Below the pieces are notes generated by a model. It was not told the origin of the DNA, did no database searches, and was given only the letters and a program-made list of their open reading frames with translations. From contig NZ_CALIAV010000100.1 of NCBI RefSeq assembly GCF_938045625.1, positions 1 to 64,000 of the forward strand: a stretch of 64,000 nt of DNA, read 5' to 3'. Every line of letters starts with the position of its first letter. Position 1 is the stretch's first letter. This stretch comes from an uncultured Campylobacter sp. (GTDB lineage Bacteria; Campylobacterota; Campylobacteria; Campylobacterales; Campylobacteraceae). Shown here one piece after another: positions 1 through 6,763 of this stretch. Both the position numbers and the translations under genes were made by a program.

Positions 1-362
1 TTTGTCACTAAAATATTCTACATTAACGATTATCGGAATTTTAGGTATTTTGATAAATGAAGTAGAAAAATTTAATTTCGTAAATTGAAATTCGGTGTAA
101 ATATTTTTTTGGTTAAATTTGAAAAGGGGCGGAATGAAAAAGTCAAATTTAGACTAAACTAGTAGTGAAGCTTTTAGTAGCGATTGCAGAAATTTTGCAT
201 TTAAGATATATGCTAATTTTGCATATATAAATCATCATCAGATACCGATAAAAACGCGCTAAAATACGTTTAAGTTTTTGCTTGATTTAAGCAAGATTTC
301 ACTACAATCAAATCTTAAATTTAGATTTTCAAGCTATCATTTCGCAAAAATTAAGGAAAATC
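1..362. other. Intergenic region upstream of fdhD
   Basis: I find no convincing gene here. The stretch is AT-rich and contains short AAATTT motifs. Its notable contents are a perfect inverted repeat at 206-228 (listed separately), a second palindrome TTGCTT-N5-AAGCAA at 278-294, and a -10-like TACAAT at 303-308 that could drive fdhD. Confidence 0.6.
206..228. promoter_or_regulatory. Candidate ModE-like operator upstream of fdhD
   Basis: Perfect inverted repeat: ATATATGC (206-213), a 7-base spacer, GCATATAT (221-228). The same TATGC-N7-GCATA core recurs upstream of both formate dehydrogenase units and, in weaker form, between tupA and tupB. It lies about 135 bases before the fdhD start and about 86 bases, centre to hexamer, before the TACAAT -10 candidate at 303-308. 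The repeat is seen directly. That it binds the ModE-like protein encoded at 1138 is inference. Confidence 0.6.
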
Positions 363-1145
363 ATGCAACCTATTTTTACGACCCAAATCACCAAATTTAA
401 AGGCGTGCAAAAAAGCGTCGTTGATGATATTTTGGTGCGCGAGATCAAGCTTGAGATCTACATAAACGGCAAGCGTTTCGGCGCGGTGATGGCGACTCCG
501 ACCGATCAGGAGGCGCTGGCCGCAGGCTACCTAATCAGCGAAAATTTGATCGCAAGCCCCGAGGATATCGAGAGTATCGAGCTCTCAGACGACGCTTTAA
601 GCGTGCGGGTAATGGCTAAAATCAACGAAAAGCGCCTCGAGCAGTTTGACGAGGAAAAGGTGATAATCAGCGGCTGCGGGCGCAGCTCGACGGCAAACAT
701 CGATCCCGAGGCTATGGCGGCACGCTCGATAAAGGGCGAGGTTAAATTTAATAAAGATGAAATTTTGCGCCAGATGGGGCAGTTTTACACGCAGTGCGAG
801 CTTTACGAGATGACGGGCTGCGTGCACACGGCTAAGCTTTTCGTGAGCGGCGAGCAGTTTTTTATCGGCGAGGATATCGCCCAGCACAACACGATAGATA
901 AAGCCGTCGGCAAGGCGGTACTAGCCGGCGCGCAGCTGCAAAATTCGTTTTTGATGGTGAGCGGGAGGCTGAGCTCCGAGATGGTGGCAAAAGCCGTCAT
1001 GCACGGCATCCCCGTGCTCGTTTCGCGCACGGCCCCTACTAGTCTAGGCGTCGTGATAGCGCGTAAATTTAACCTAACGCTATGCGGCTTTGCTCGCGGC
1101 GAAAACATAAATGTATATAGCGGCGCGGAGAGAATCTATGAGTGA
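363..1145 (+). CDS. fdhD: Formate dehydrogenase accessory sulfurtransferase FdhD
   Basis: FdhD carries sulfur from a cysteine desulfurase (IscS in E. coli) to the molybdenum or tungsten bis-MGD cofactor before it enters formate dehydrogenase; the protein is cytoplasmic. The 260-residue length fits the family, as do the central SGCGRSS loop (around residues 103-109) and the C-terminal segment with AKAVMHGIPVLVSRTAPTS and GFARGENINVYSG. E. coli FdhD carries a CxxC in the loop; only one Cys (residue 105) is seen here. The ATG follows a purine-rich AAGGAAAATC. The stop overlaps the start of the ModE-like gene by 8 bases, so the two are probably translationally coupled. Context with the tungstate transporter and two formate dehydrogenases supports the role. 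Confidence 0.95.
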   Translation: MQPIFTTQITKFKGVQKSVVDDILVREIKLEIYINGKRFGAVMATPTDQEALAAGYLISENLIASPEDIESIELSDDALSVRVMAKINEKRLEQFDEEKVIISGCGRSSTANIDPEAMAARSIKGEVKFNKDEILRQMGQFYTQCELYEMTGCVHTAKLFVSGEQFFIGEDIAQHNTIDKAVGKAVLAGAQLQNSFLMVSGRLSSEMVAKAVMHGIPVLVSRTAPTSLGVVIARKFNLTLCGFARGENINVYSGAERIYE

Positions 1146-1905
1146 GCAAATCCAAGAACTGATAACCAAACTGCTAAATCCAAAGGGCAGGCTAGACTGT
1201 GGAGCGGCGTTTAAGATCGCTGCAAAGCTAGGCGTAGAGATCGGCGAGGTTAGCGACGAGGCCGAAAAAATGGGCGTAAAGATCGACAACTGCGAGCTAG
1301 GGCAGTTTGGCGGGCTGGAAAACGGACGGGGCAAATACACCGTGATGACGCAGCTAAAGCAGATGACCGACGAAAAGAACAGGATACTTTGCAAAGACGC
1401 TAGAGACGCGGCTGCGGGCGTGGGGCTAAAGACGATCCGCTCGACGCTAAAAGACTATAAAATCGACGTAAAATACTGCCAGCTGGGGTGTTTTAAGGAG
1501 AAGAAAGGAAAAAAGATGAGAGTAAAAACCAAAACCTGGATAGAAAACGACGAGGGCGAGCTGATCTTCGGCAAAGGCAAAACCGAAGTCCTAGACGTCA
1601 TCGCTGAGGTCGGCTCGATCTCAAAGGCAGCCGAAATCCTAGGTATGAACTATAAAAAATGCTGGAATCATCTGCAAATTTTGCAAAAAAATCTAAAAGA
1701 GGAGCTCTTTACGACCAAACAAGGCGGCGGCGAAAACGCCGGCACGACGCTAAACGAGCGCGCGCATGAGCTCATAAACGCCTATAGGCAGCTTCAAAAC
1801 GATATCGAGGATTTTGCGGATAAGCGCTTTAAGGAGTTGTTTTTGAAAAAAGACGGCGAGAAAAATGACGCAACCAAAGACGACAAAAAAGATAAAAAGA
1901 AATAA
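1138..1905 (+). CDS. ModE-like Mo/W-responsive transcriptional regulator
   Basis: 255 residues from the ATG at 1138, which overlaps the fdhD stop; an in-frame ATG at 1111 inside fdhD is less likely. Residues about 145-215 form a ModE/LysR-type winged helix (SISKAAEILGMNYKKCWNHL; later GGGENAGTTL). There is no C-terminal TOBE/Mop pair, the oxyanion-binding part of E. coli ModE. Instead residues about 20-57 and 84-119 form two related modules, each with a leading Cys (21, 85) and ending in CELGQF or CQLGCF. The C-terminal tail is lysine-rich. In C. jejuni a ModE-like protein next to fdhD regulates molybdate and tungstate transport, which matches this context. What the Cys modules sense is unknown. 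Confidence 0.85.
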   Translation: MSEQIQELITKLLNPKGRLDCGAAFKIAAKLGVEIGEVSDEAEKMGVKIDNCELGQFGGLENGRGKYTVMTQLKQMTDEKNRILCKDARDAAAGVGLKTIRSTLKDYKIDVKYCQLGCFKEKKGKKMRVKTKTWIENDEGELIFGKGKTEVLDVIAEVGSISKAAEILGMNYKKCWNHLQILQKNLKEELFTTKQGGGENAGTTLNERAHELINAYRQLQNDIEDFADKRFKELFLKKDGEKNDATKDDKKDKKK

Positions 1906-1932
1906 AACCACATTAAATTTAAGGGAGAAAAA

Positions 1933-2121
1933 ATGTACGTAAAACTAAACGATAGGGTCTATCTAAACAAAGACAAGATCACTAGAGTAAAGGTAGATAG
2001 CGTCCAAGACGGTATCAGGATTCGCTTTTACGAGGGGCAAAATCAGGTCGCTAAAAGCGGACGCTTCGAAACCGAGGCAAAAGCTATCGAGTGGCTAGAG
2101 AAAAATTTTATAAATAAATAA
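1933..2121 (+). CDS. Small conserved-looking protein of the fdhD-tup block
   Basis: 62 residues, MYVKLNDRVYL...KNFINK, starting at an ATG preceded by a good AAGGGAG ribosome site. It follows the ModE-like gene by 27 bases in the same direction and is followed by a hairpin at 2131-2151, so it is probably the last gene of fdhD-modE-X. The sequence alternates charged and hydrophobic residues like a small beta sheet followed by a helix (TEAKAIEWLEKNF). I recognise no family. Its position suggests a role with the Mo/W regulator or FdhD, which is only inference. Confidence 0.7.
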   Translation: MYVKLNDRVYLNKDKITRVKVDSVQDGIRIRFYEGQNQVAKSGRFETEAKAIEWLEKNFINK

Positions 2122-2130
2122 TAAAATGGT

Positions 2131-2151
2131 CGTGAGCCTCTGTGGCTCGCG
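2131..2151 (+). terminator. Hairpin after the fdhD-modE-X unit
   Basis: CGTGAGCC (2131-2138), a 5-base loop, GGCTCGCG (2144-2151), with one G-U pair. It is followed by a T-containing tail (ATTCTCTGCTTT) without a clean T run, so termination may be weak. Confidence 0.5.
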
Positions 2152-2304
2152 ATTCTCTGCTTTATTAAGTTAAATTTGCCGCTTTGCGGTTAAATTTAGC
2201 TTGCTCAAATTTAATCTCCAAATTTACTAAATCATTTCCGCCGCAAAAGCCCTAAATTTGCGAAAATTTACTATAATTACCGCATCAAATTTAAAGAGTA
2301 AAAA

Positions 2305-3630
2305 ATGCTAAATTTAGACGAAATTCGAAAAAATATCATCCTAAAACAGGGCGTGGACTATTTTGATTTCGCGGCTTCGGGGCTTGCTTACGAGCCCGTA
2401 GAGTGCGAGATAGGCGAAATTTTAAAAACCTACGCCAACACTCACTCTGACAGTAGTTCAAGCGCGATCATCACGCAGAGACGCTACGAGGGCGCGCGCG
2501 AGAGCCTAAAAAAGCTGCTGGGGCTTGACGAGCGGTTTTGTCTCATCGCTTGCGGGCAGGGCGCGACGGCTGCGATCAAGAAATTTCAGGAGTTGCTGGG
2601 CATCTACCTGCCACCTGCGACCAGAGCCGCGATCGGCGAGACAAATTTACGCGCCGCGCAGCTTCCGCTCGTGCTCGTTTCGCCCTACGAACACCACTCA
2701 AACGAGCTTAGCTTTCGCGAGGGGCTTTGCGACTACCTGCGCGTGCCTCTTAGCGAGGGCGGAGAGATCGATCTGCTATCACTTGAGCGCATCCTAAAGC
2801 TTAACGCAGCACGTCGCATCATCGGCTCGTTTAGCGCCGCATCAAACGTCACGGGCGTCATTAGCGATTATAAAAAGATTAGCGAGCTAATCAGAGCCGC
2901 GGGCGGTATCGTGGCCTTTGACTGCGCGGCGCTGAGCTCGCACGCAAATTTAGATTGCGACTACTTCGACGCGATTTTCCTCTCGCCGCATAAGCTACTT
3001 GGCGGACCTGCTAGCTGCGGGCTTTTGGCGATCAAAAAAGAGCTGCTTAACAGCGACGTGCCGACATTTGCCGCGGGCGGGACGGTCGCCTACGCCAGCC
3101 GCGAAGGGCACGTGTTTTTGAAAAACCCAGAGCAGCTAGAGGAGGGCGGCACGCCGCCTATCATCGGACTTATGCGTGCAAATTTAGCCTACGCGCTGCG
3201 AAACGAGGTAGGCTTCGAGCAAATAAAAAGCGCCGAGGATGAGCTAGCGCGGCTTTTTGAGAGCGAGCTAGCGGGCATAGACGAGATCATAAACTACGCT
3301 CCAAAGGGCGCGCCGCGGCTACCGATAATCTCCTTTAACGTGCGCGGCGTATCGGCGTATGATTTCGCTGCGAGTCTTAGCAACGACTTTGGCATCCAGA
3401 CGCGCGCGGGCGTGATGTGTGCGGGGCCCTACGCTCACGATCTGCTGGGTATCAAGGAGGGACGCATGCCTGAGAGCAAGCCCGGCTTCGTGCGCGTGAG
3501 CCTGCACTATACGCACACCGAGCAGGACGTGCGCTATCTAGTGGGCGCGATAAAATCCTGTATCAAAAAGCACCACGAAATTTGGGGCGAAGAAAAAGCG
3601 ATGTATGAGATGTTCGGCGGGAAGATTTAA
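2305..3630 (+). CDS. Class V PLP enzyme, cysteine desulfurase-like
   Basis: 441 residues of the class V aminotransferase fold. Visible landmarks are EHHSNELSFRE (130-140), the cofactor-ring aspartate region VAFDCAALS (203-211), the PLP lysine in SPHKLLGG (K230), and a Cys in RAGVMCAGPY (C372) at the place of the SufS/CsdA catalytic cysteine (usually RxGxHC). The reaction would be L-cysteine to L-alanine with a persulfide. E. coli IscS feeds FdhD, so a desulfurase-like enzyme downstream of fdhD could serve the same relay; this link is inference. It could instead be another class V lyase. It stands alone between 183 and 198 bases of AT-rich spacer. The start is preceded by AAAGAG. Confidence 0.75.
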   Translation: MLNLDEIRKNIILKQGVDYFDFAASGLAYEPVECEIGEILKTYANTHSDSSSSAIITQRRYEGARESLKKLLGLDERFCLIACGQGATAAIKKFQELLGIYLPPATRAAIGETNLRAAQLPLVLVSPYEHHSNELSFREGLCDYLRVPLSEGGEIDLLSLERILKLNAARRIIGSFSAASNVTGVISDYKKISELIRAAGGIVAFDCAALSSHANLDCDYFDAIFLSPHKLLGGPASCGLLAIKKELLNSDVPTFAAGGTVAYASREGHVFLKNPEQLEEGGTPPIIGLMRANLAYALRNEVGFEQIKSAEDELARLFESELAGIDEIINYAPKGAPRLPIISFNVRGVSAYDFAASLSNDFGIQTRAGVMCAGPYAHDLLGIKEGRMPESKPGFVRVSLHYTHTEQDVRYLVGAIKSCIKKHHEIWGEEKAMYEMFGGKI

Positions 3631-3758
3631 ATTTGATCGGGTTAAATTTGACTCGCGAAAAGGTCAAATTTGAAATTTTACGCTGTAAAGATACGGGTTT
3701 GGGCGGTCAAATTTGATCAAATTTAAAATAATGAAAAGAGTAAATTTAAGAAAGGAAA

Positions 3759-3775
3759 GGGCGCAAAGCGCGCCC
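3759..3775 (-). terminator. Terminator-like hairpin beyond tupA
   Basis: GGGCGC (3759-3764), a 5-base loop, GCGCCC (3770-3775). Read on the minus strand, the stem is followed by TTTCCTTTCTT, which fits an intrinsic terminator for tupA. It lies about 55 bases past the tupA stop. Confidence 0.5.
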
Positions 3776-3781
3776 GAATCA

Positions 3782-3817
3782 CGCAAATTTAAGCCGTAAA
3801 TTCGGCTCAAATTTGCG
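3782..3817. repeat. 15-bp-arm inverted repeat containing AAATTT
   Basis: Arms at 3782-3796 and 3803-3817 pair with one mismatch (CGCAAATTT... against ...AAATTTGCG) around a 6-base loop. It sits just past the tupA stop and before the GC-rich hairpin at 3759. It could strengthen termination from both directions or simply be two facing copies of the common AAATTT motif. Confidence 0.6.
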
Positions 3818-3828
3818 CGTAAATAAAA

Positions 3829-4647
3829 TTAGTTTTTGCGACTGTTTGCGTCAGGCGTGAAAAGCGGCTTATCTAGCAGCTTAAAGTCGCCGATAAATTT
3901 CTGACCCTCTTCGCTAGTCGCCCACTCGATAAATTTATTCGCGTTTTCGATGTCGGCCTTAGCGCAGTGCTTCGGATTTACCGCGATTAGCGAGTAGAAG
4001 TTCTTTAGGTCGTTGTCACCCTCGTTGATGATGACCATCTCAGGCGCGCCTTTTTTGGTGTCCTCGTACTTGATGTAGGTGCCGCGGTCGGTGAACGTCA
4101 CGCCCTTTTGCTCGGCTGCCGCGTTGATGGTAGCTAGCATGCCTTGGCCTGTTTGCATATACCAGCTGTCTTTTTCAGGTACTTCGCCGATGATTTTTTT
4201 CCAGATACCTTTTTCTTTGTTGTCGGTGCCTGATTTATCGCCGCGAGAGAAAAATTTGATATTCTCTTTTTTGATTAGCTCAAAGCTCTCTTTGATATCT
4301 TTGCCTTTAAATTTATCGGCGATAGATTTATCGGCGATTACGACGAAGTCATTGTACATTACGGGTTTTCTCTCGACGCCAAAGCCCTTTTCTACAAATT
4401 CTTTTTCAACTTTTGGCGAATGCACGAAAAGTATGTCCGCATCGCAGTTTTCGCCTAGTTTTAAAGCTGCTCCCGTGCCTACGGCAGTCCATTTGATATC
4501 GACGCCGGTTTTTGCCTTATACGCAGGATAGATCGCGTCTAGTAGCCCCGTGTTATCGGTGCTGGTGGTAGTTGCCATGATGAGTTCGCTATCGCCCGCG
4601 AATGCCAAAACGCTCGCGATTAGCGAGCCTAATATTACTTTTTTCAT
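3829..4647 (-). CDS. tupA: Tungstate ABC transporter substrate-binding protein TupA
   Basis: Periplasmic binding protein that captures tungstate for TupBC. 272 residues with a Sec signal peptide (MKKVILGSLIASVLAFAGD). The hallmark TTTSTDNTGLLD (around residues 26-37), which separates TupA from ModA, is present. Later landmarks are GTGAALKLG and SRGDKSGTDNKEKGIWK. It is transcribed away from tupB-tupC, unlike the usual tupABC order, across a 75-base shared promoter region that holds an operator-like palindrome. The ATG is preceded by AAAGGAG. Tungsten probably supplies the formate dehydrogenases encoded downstream. Confidence 0.93.
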   Translation of the reverse strand: MKKVILGSLIASVLAFAGDSELIMATTTSTDNTGLLDAIYPAYKAKTGVDIKWTAVGTGAALKLGENCDADILFVHSPKVEKEFVEKGFGVERKPVMYNDFVVIADKSIADKFKGKDIKESFELIKKENIKFFSRGDKSGTDNKEKGIWKKIIGEVPEKDSWYMQTGQGMLATINAAAEQKGVTFTDRGTYIKYEDTKKGAPEMVIINEGDNDLKNFYSLIAVNPKHCAKADIENANKFIEWATSEEGQKFIGDFKLLDKPLFTPDANSRKN

Positions 4648-4669
4648 TTTTCTCCTTTTTTAAAAAGTA

Positions 4670-4682
4670 TGCTATTATAGCA
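4670..4682. promoter_or_regulatory. tupA extended -10 within an operator-like palindrome
   Basis: The 13-base palindrome TGCTATTATAGCA contains, on the minus strand, the extended -10 TGCTATAAT for tupA. Seen with flanks it reads TATGC-N7-GCACA, a near match to the TATGC-N7-GCATA motif before fdhD and both fdh units. A protein bound here would cover the tupA promoter and probably also affect tupB, so repression by metal-loaded ModE-like protein is the natural reading (inference). Confidence 0.6.
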
Positions 4683-4722
4683 CATTAAATTAACACTTAA
4701 GAAATATGCAAGGAAAGAATAT

Positions 4723-5415
4723 TTGGACTTTCTACTAAACGGATTTTTAGAGGCCTTTAGGCTGCTTTTTAGCGGCGATGAGGAGACGTATTCGGCGATC
4801 AGGGCGACGCTTTACACTTCGAGCGTTTCGATATTTTTTGCGATTTTAGTCGGCTTTCCGTTTGGATTTACGCTGGGATTTTACGATTTTCGCGGACGGC
4901 GAGTATTACGATTACTTAGCGATACGGCGCTTGCGATGCCGACGGTTGCGATCGGGCTTATTTTGTATGCCTTTATCACGCGAAACGGCCCGTTTGGCGA
5001 GTTTGGGTTGCTTTTTACGCTAAAGGCCGTGATGCTGGGGCAGTTCGTGCTAGCACTACCCATCATCATCTCGCTAAGCGCTAGCGTCGTGGAAAATATG
5101 GACAAAAAGCACTATCTAACCATCCTAAATTTACGCCTGAGCCCTCCAAGGCTCGTTGGCTGCGTGCTTTACGAGCTAAGATATGCTCTGATGGTGGTCG
5201 TAGCGACGGCGTACGGGCGTATCGTGGCTGAGGTCGGCGTGGCGATGATGATCGGCGGAAATATCAAATATTTTACCCGCACGATCACGACCGCGGTGTC
5301 GCTGGAGACGAATAAGGGCGAGTTTGCGATGGGTATAGCGCTGGCTTTGGTGCTTATCTTTATCGCATTTGCCGTAAATTTGGCGATACACGCGCTAAAA
5401 AGGCTTGATAAATGA
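4723..5415 (+). CDS. tupB: Tungstate ABC transporter permease TupB
   Basis: Inner-membrane channel subunit of the tungstate importer. 230 residues with about five or six hydrophobic segments (for example SVSIFFAILVGFPFGFTLG; VMLGQFVLALPIIISL; GIALALVLIFIAFAVNLAI). The permease coupling loop VVATAYGRIVAEVGVAMMIGG contacts the ATPase. The start is a TTG at 4723, chosen because AGGAAAG lies six bases upstream and no ATG is close. It is divergent from tupA and followed, through a coupled tiny reading frame, by tupC. Confidence 0.9.
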   Translation: MDFLLNGFLEAFRLLFSGDEETYSAIRATLYTSSVSIFFAILVGFPFGFTLGFYDFRGRRVLRLLSDTALAMPTVAIGLILYAFITRNGPFGEFGLLFTLKAVMLGQFVLALPIIISLSASVVENMDKKHYLTILNLRLSPPRLVGCVLYELRYALMVVVATAYGRIVAEVGVAMMIGGNIKYFTRTITTAVSLETNKGEFAMGIALALVLIFIAFAVNLAIHALKRLDK

Positions 5416-5513
5416 AATTTGATAAATTTAGAAATTCTATGCTCTCGGAATGCGGGCTGGGCGCGTCAAATTTGAGCTTTTTGTTTAAATTTAACGATAA
5501 AGGCGAAAAGTGA
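5412..5513 (+). CDS. Possible 33-residue coupled micro-gene between tupB and tupC
   Basis: The reading frame starts with an ATG that overlaps the tupB stop (ATGA at 5412-5415) and ends with a TGA that overlaps the tupC start (GTGA at 5510-5513). It would encode MKFDKFRNSMLSECGLG...DKGEK. It fills the whole tupB-tupC gap, so ribosomes ending tupB could run through to tupC. I recognise no family. Its residues (KFDKF, SNLSFLFKF) may just be translated AAATTT repeats. It could be a pure coupling device rather than a functional peptide. Confidence 0.35.
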   Translation: MKFDKFRNSMLSECGLGASNLSFLFKFNDKGEK

Positions 5514-6463
5514 TAAACGTTAGAAATTTACGCCTAAACTACGGCGCGAGCGAGATTTTAAACATCCCGCGCCTTGATATCGATGTCACCAAAATCACCG
5601 CGCTAACAGGTAGCAACGGCAGTGGCAAAAGTACGCTGATGCGAGTGATGTCGTTTTTACAAAAGCCAACTAGTGGCGAGGTGCGGCTGTGGGGAAGCAG
5701 CGCGCCTAACTTAAATTTACTGCGCGACGTTAGCGTTTTGCTACCCGAGCCCGCGCTTTTAAAACGCTCCGTGAGAGAAAATTTTAAAGCCGTTTTAAAA
5801 AGCCGCGGAGAGCTAGGGGAATTTGACGAGCGAGCGAGCGAGGCGTTAAATTTGGTCGGGCTTGACGAGAGTTTTTTAAACAAGCGCCACTTTGAGCTAA
5901 GCTCCGGGCAGACGCAGCGCGTTAGTTTTGCGTTAAATTTGGCGCTCAGATCGCGGCTTTATCTGCTTGACGAGCCGACAAATAGCGTGGACGTGGGCAC
6001 GTCAAAGCTGTTTGGCAAGGCGGTACTTTACATGCGGCAAAGATACGGCTGCGGCTTTGTGATCGCTAGCCACGACGATAAATGGCTAACCGCCATCGCC
6101 GAAGAAAACGTCTTTTTGCACAAGGGGCGCGTGTGTGAATTCGAATACAAAAATATATTCGACGCGCGTGATGGGGTTTTGAAATTTGACGAAAACGCTA
6201 TCGTAAATTTGCCGTCAAATTTGCGTAGCGCTGCAAAGATCGCCGTAAATCCCGGCAAAATCACGCTAAGCAAAACACAGATTGATGGGTGCTTGAGCGG
6301 TATTTTGCACTCGGTTTCGCTCTATCTTGGCAAAGAGCTTTTGGTGAAAATCAAGGTCGGCGACTTTTTGATTAAAACGCTGGCGCCTAATTCGCAAATT
6401 TTTAACGTCGGCGAAAATATTTATTTTAAATTTGACGATGGAGCGTTTTTGGGGCTTGAATGA
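5510..6463 (+). CDS. tupC: Tungstate ABC transporter ATP-binding protein TupC
   Basis: 317-residue ATPase driving tungstate import. Walker A GSNGSGKST is at residues 34-42, the ABC signature LSSGQTQR near 130, and Walker B YLLDEPTNSVD follows. The last 65 or so residues (CLSGILHSVSLYLGKELLVKIKVGDFL) look like a TOBE/Mop-type regulatory domain, known to bind molybdate or tungstate in relatives. The GTG start overlaps the stop of the tiny frame at 5412. It is the last gene of the tupB unit; the next gene is 300 bases away. Confidence 0.9.
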   Translation: MINVRNLRLNYGASEILNIPRLDIDVTKITALTGSNGSGKSTLMRVMSFLQKPTSGEVRLWGSSAPNLNLLRDVSVLLPEPALLKRSVRENFKAVLKSRGELGEFDERASEALNLVGLDESFLNKRHFELSSGQTQRVSFALNLALRSRLYLLDEPTNSVDVGTSKLFGKAVLYMRQRYGCGFVIASHDDKWLTAIAEENVFLHKGRVCEFEYKNIFDARDGVLKFDENAIVNLPSNLRSAAKIAVNPGKITLSKTQIDGCLSGILHSVSLYLGKELLVKIKVGDFLIKTLAPNSQIFNVGENIYFKFDDGAFLGLE

Positions 6464-6570
6464 GCCTCAAATTTTGCAAATTTCGTTTCAAATTTTAAAT
6501 TTAGACTCATTTAACGCCCGTTAAAATAGCCGAGTTAAAAGTAAATATCAAAATGAAGCGTAAATGCGAG

Positions 6571-6593
6571 ATATATGCGGAAATTTCATATTT
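6571..6593. promoter_or_regulatory. Second, imperfect ModE-like operator before fdh
   Basis: ATATATGC (6571-6578), a 7-base spacer, then TCATATTT (6586-6593). It matches the TATGC-N7-GCATA pattern with one mismatch in the core of the right half. It lies 51 bases upstream of the perfect copy at 6622, close to five helical turns, so two dimers could lie on one face of the DNA. Confidence 0.4.
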
Positions 6594-6621
6594 AATTTAC
6601 CCCCTAAAAATCGCCATAAGT

Positions 6622-6642
6622 AATATGCAATTAAGGCATATT
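6622..6642. promoter_or_regulatory. Candidate ModE-like operator before fdh
   Basis: Perfect inverted repeat AATATGC (6622-6628), 7-base spacer, GCATATT (6636-6642). The centre is about 86 bases upstream of the start predicted from the TATAGT at 6706-6711. That position suits an activator more than a repressor. The second formate dehydrogenase has its copy at almost the same distance. Confidence 0.6.
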
Positions 6643-6763
6643 TAAGCGTATATTAATTTTTTTAATTTATTTTTTTTTAAGTATAAGAAATAAGCCAAAA
6701 AGTAGTATAGTTTCACAATCGAGAAAAATCTCAAAAAATAGATAAAAATGATAAAGGAAGGCG

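Larger units (their letters stand above)
6464..6763. promoter_or_regulatory. Promoter region of the periplasmic formate dehydrogenase operon
   Basis: 300 bases without a gene. It holds an imperfect operator (6571-6593), a perfect operator (6622-6642), a further half-like GCGTATATT near 6646, and a -10-like TATAGT at 6706-6711. The -10 candidate would start transcription near 6718, and a strong AAAGGAAGG ribosome site precedes the ATG at 6764. Confidence 0.6.
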
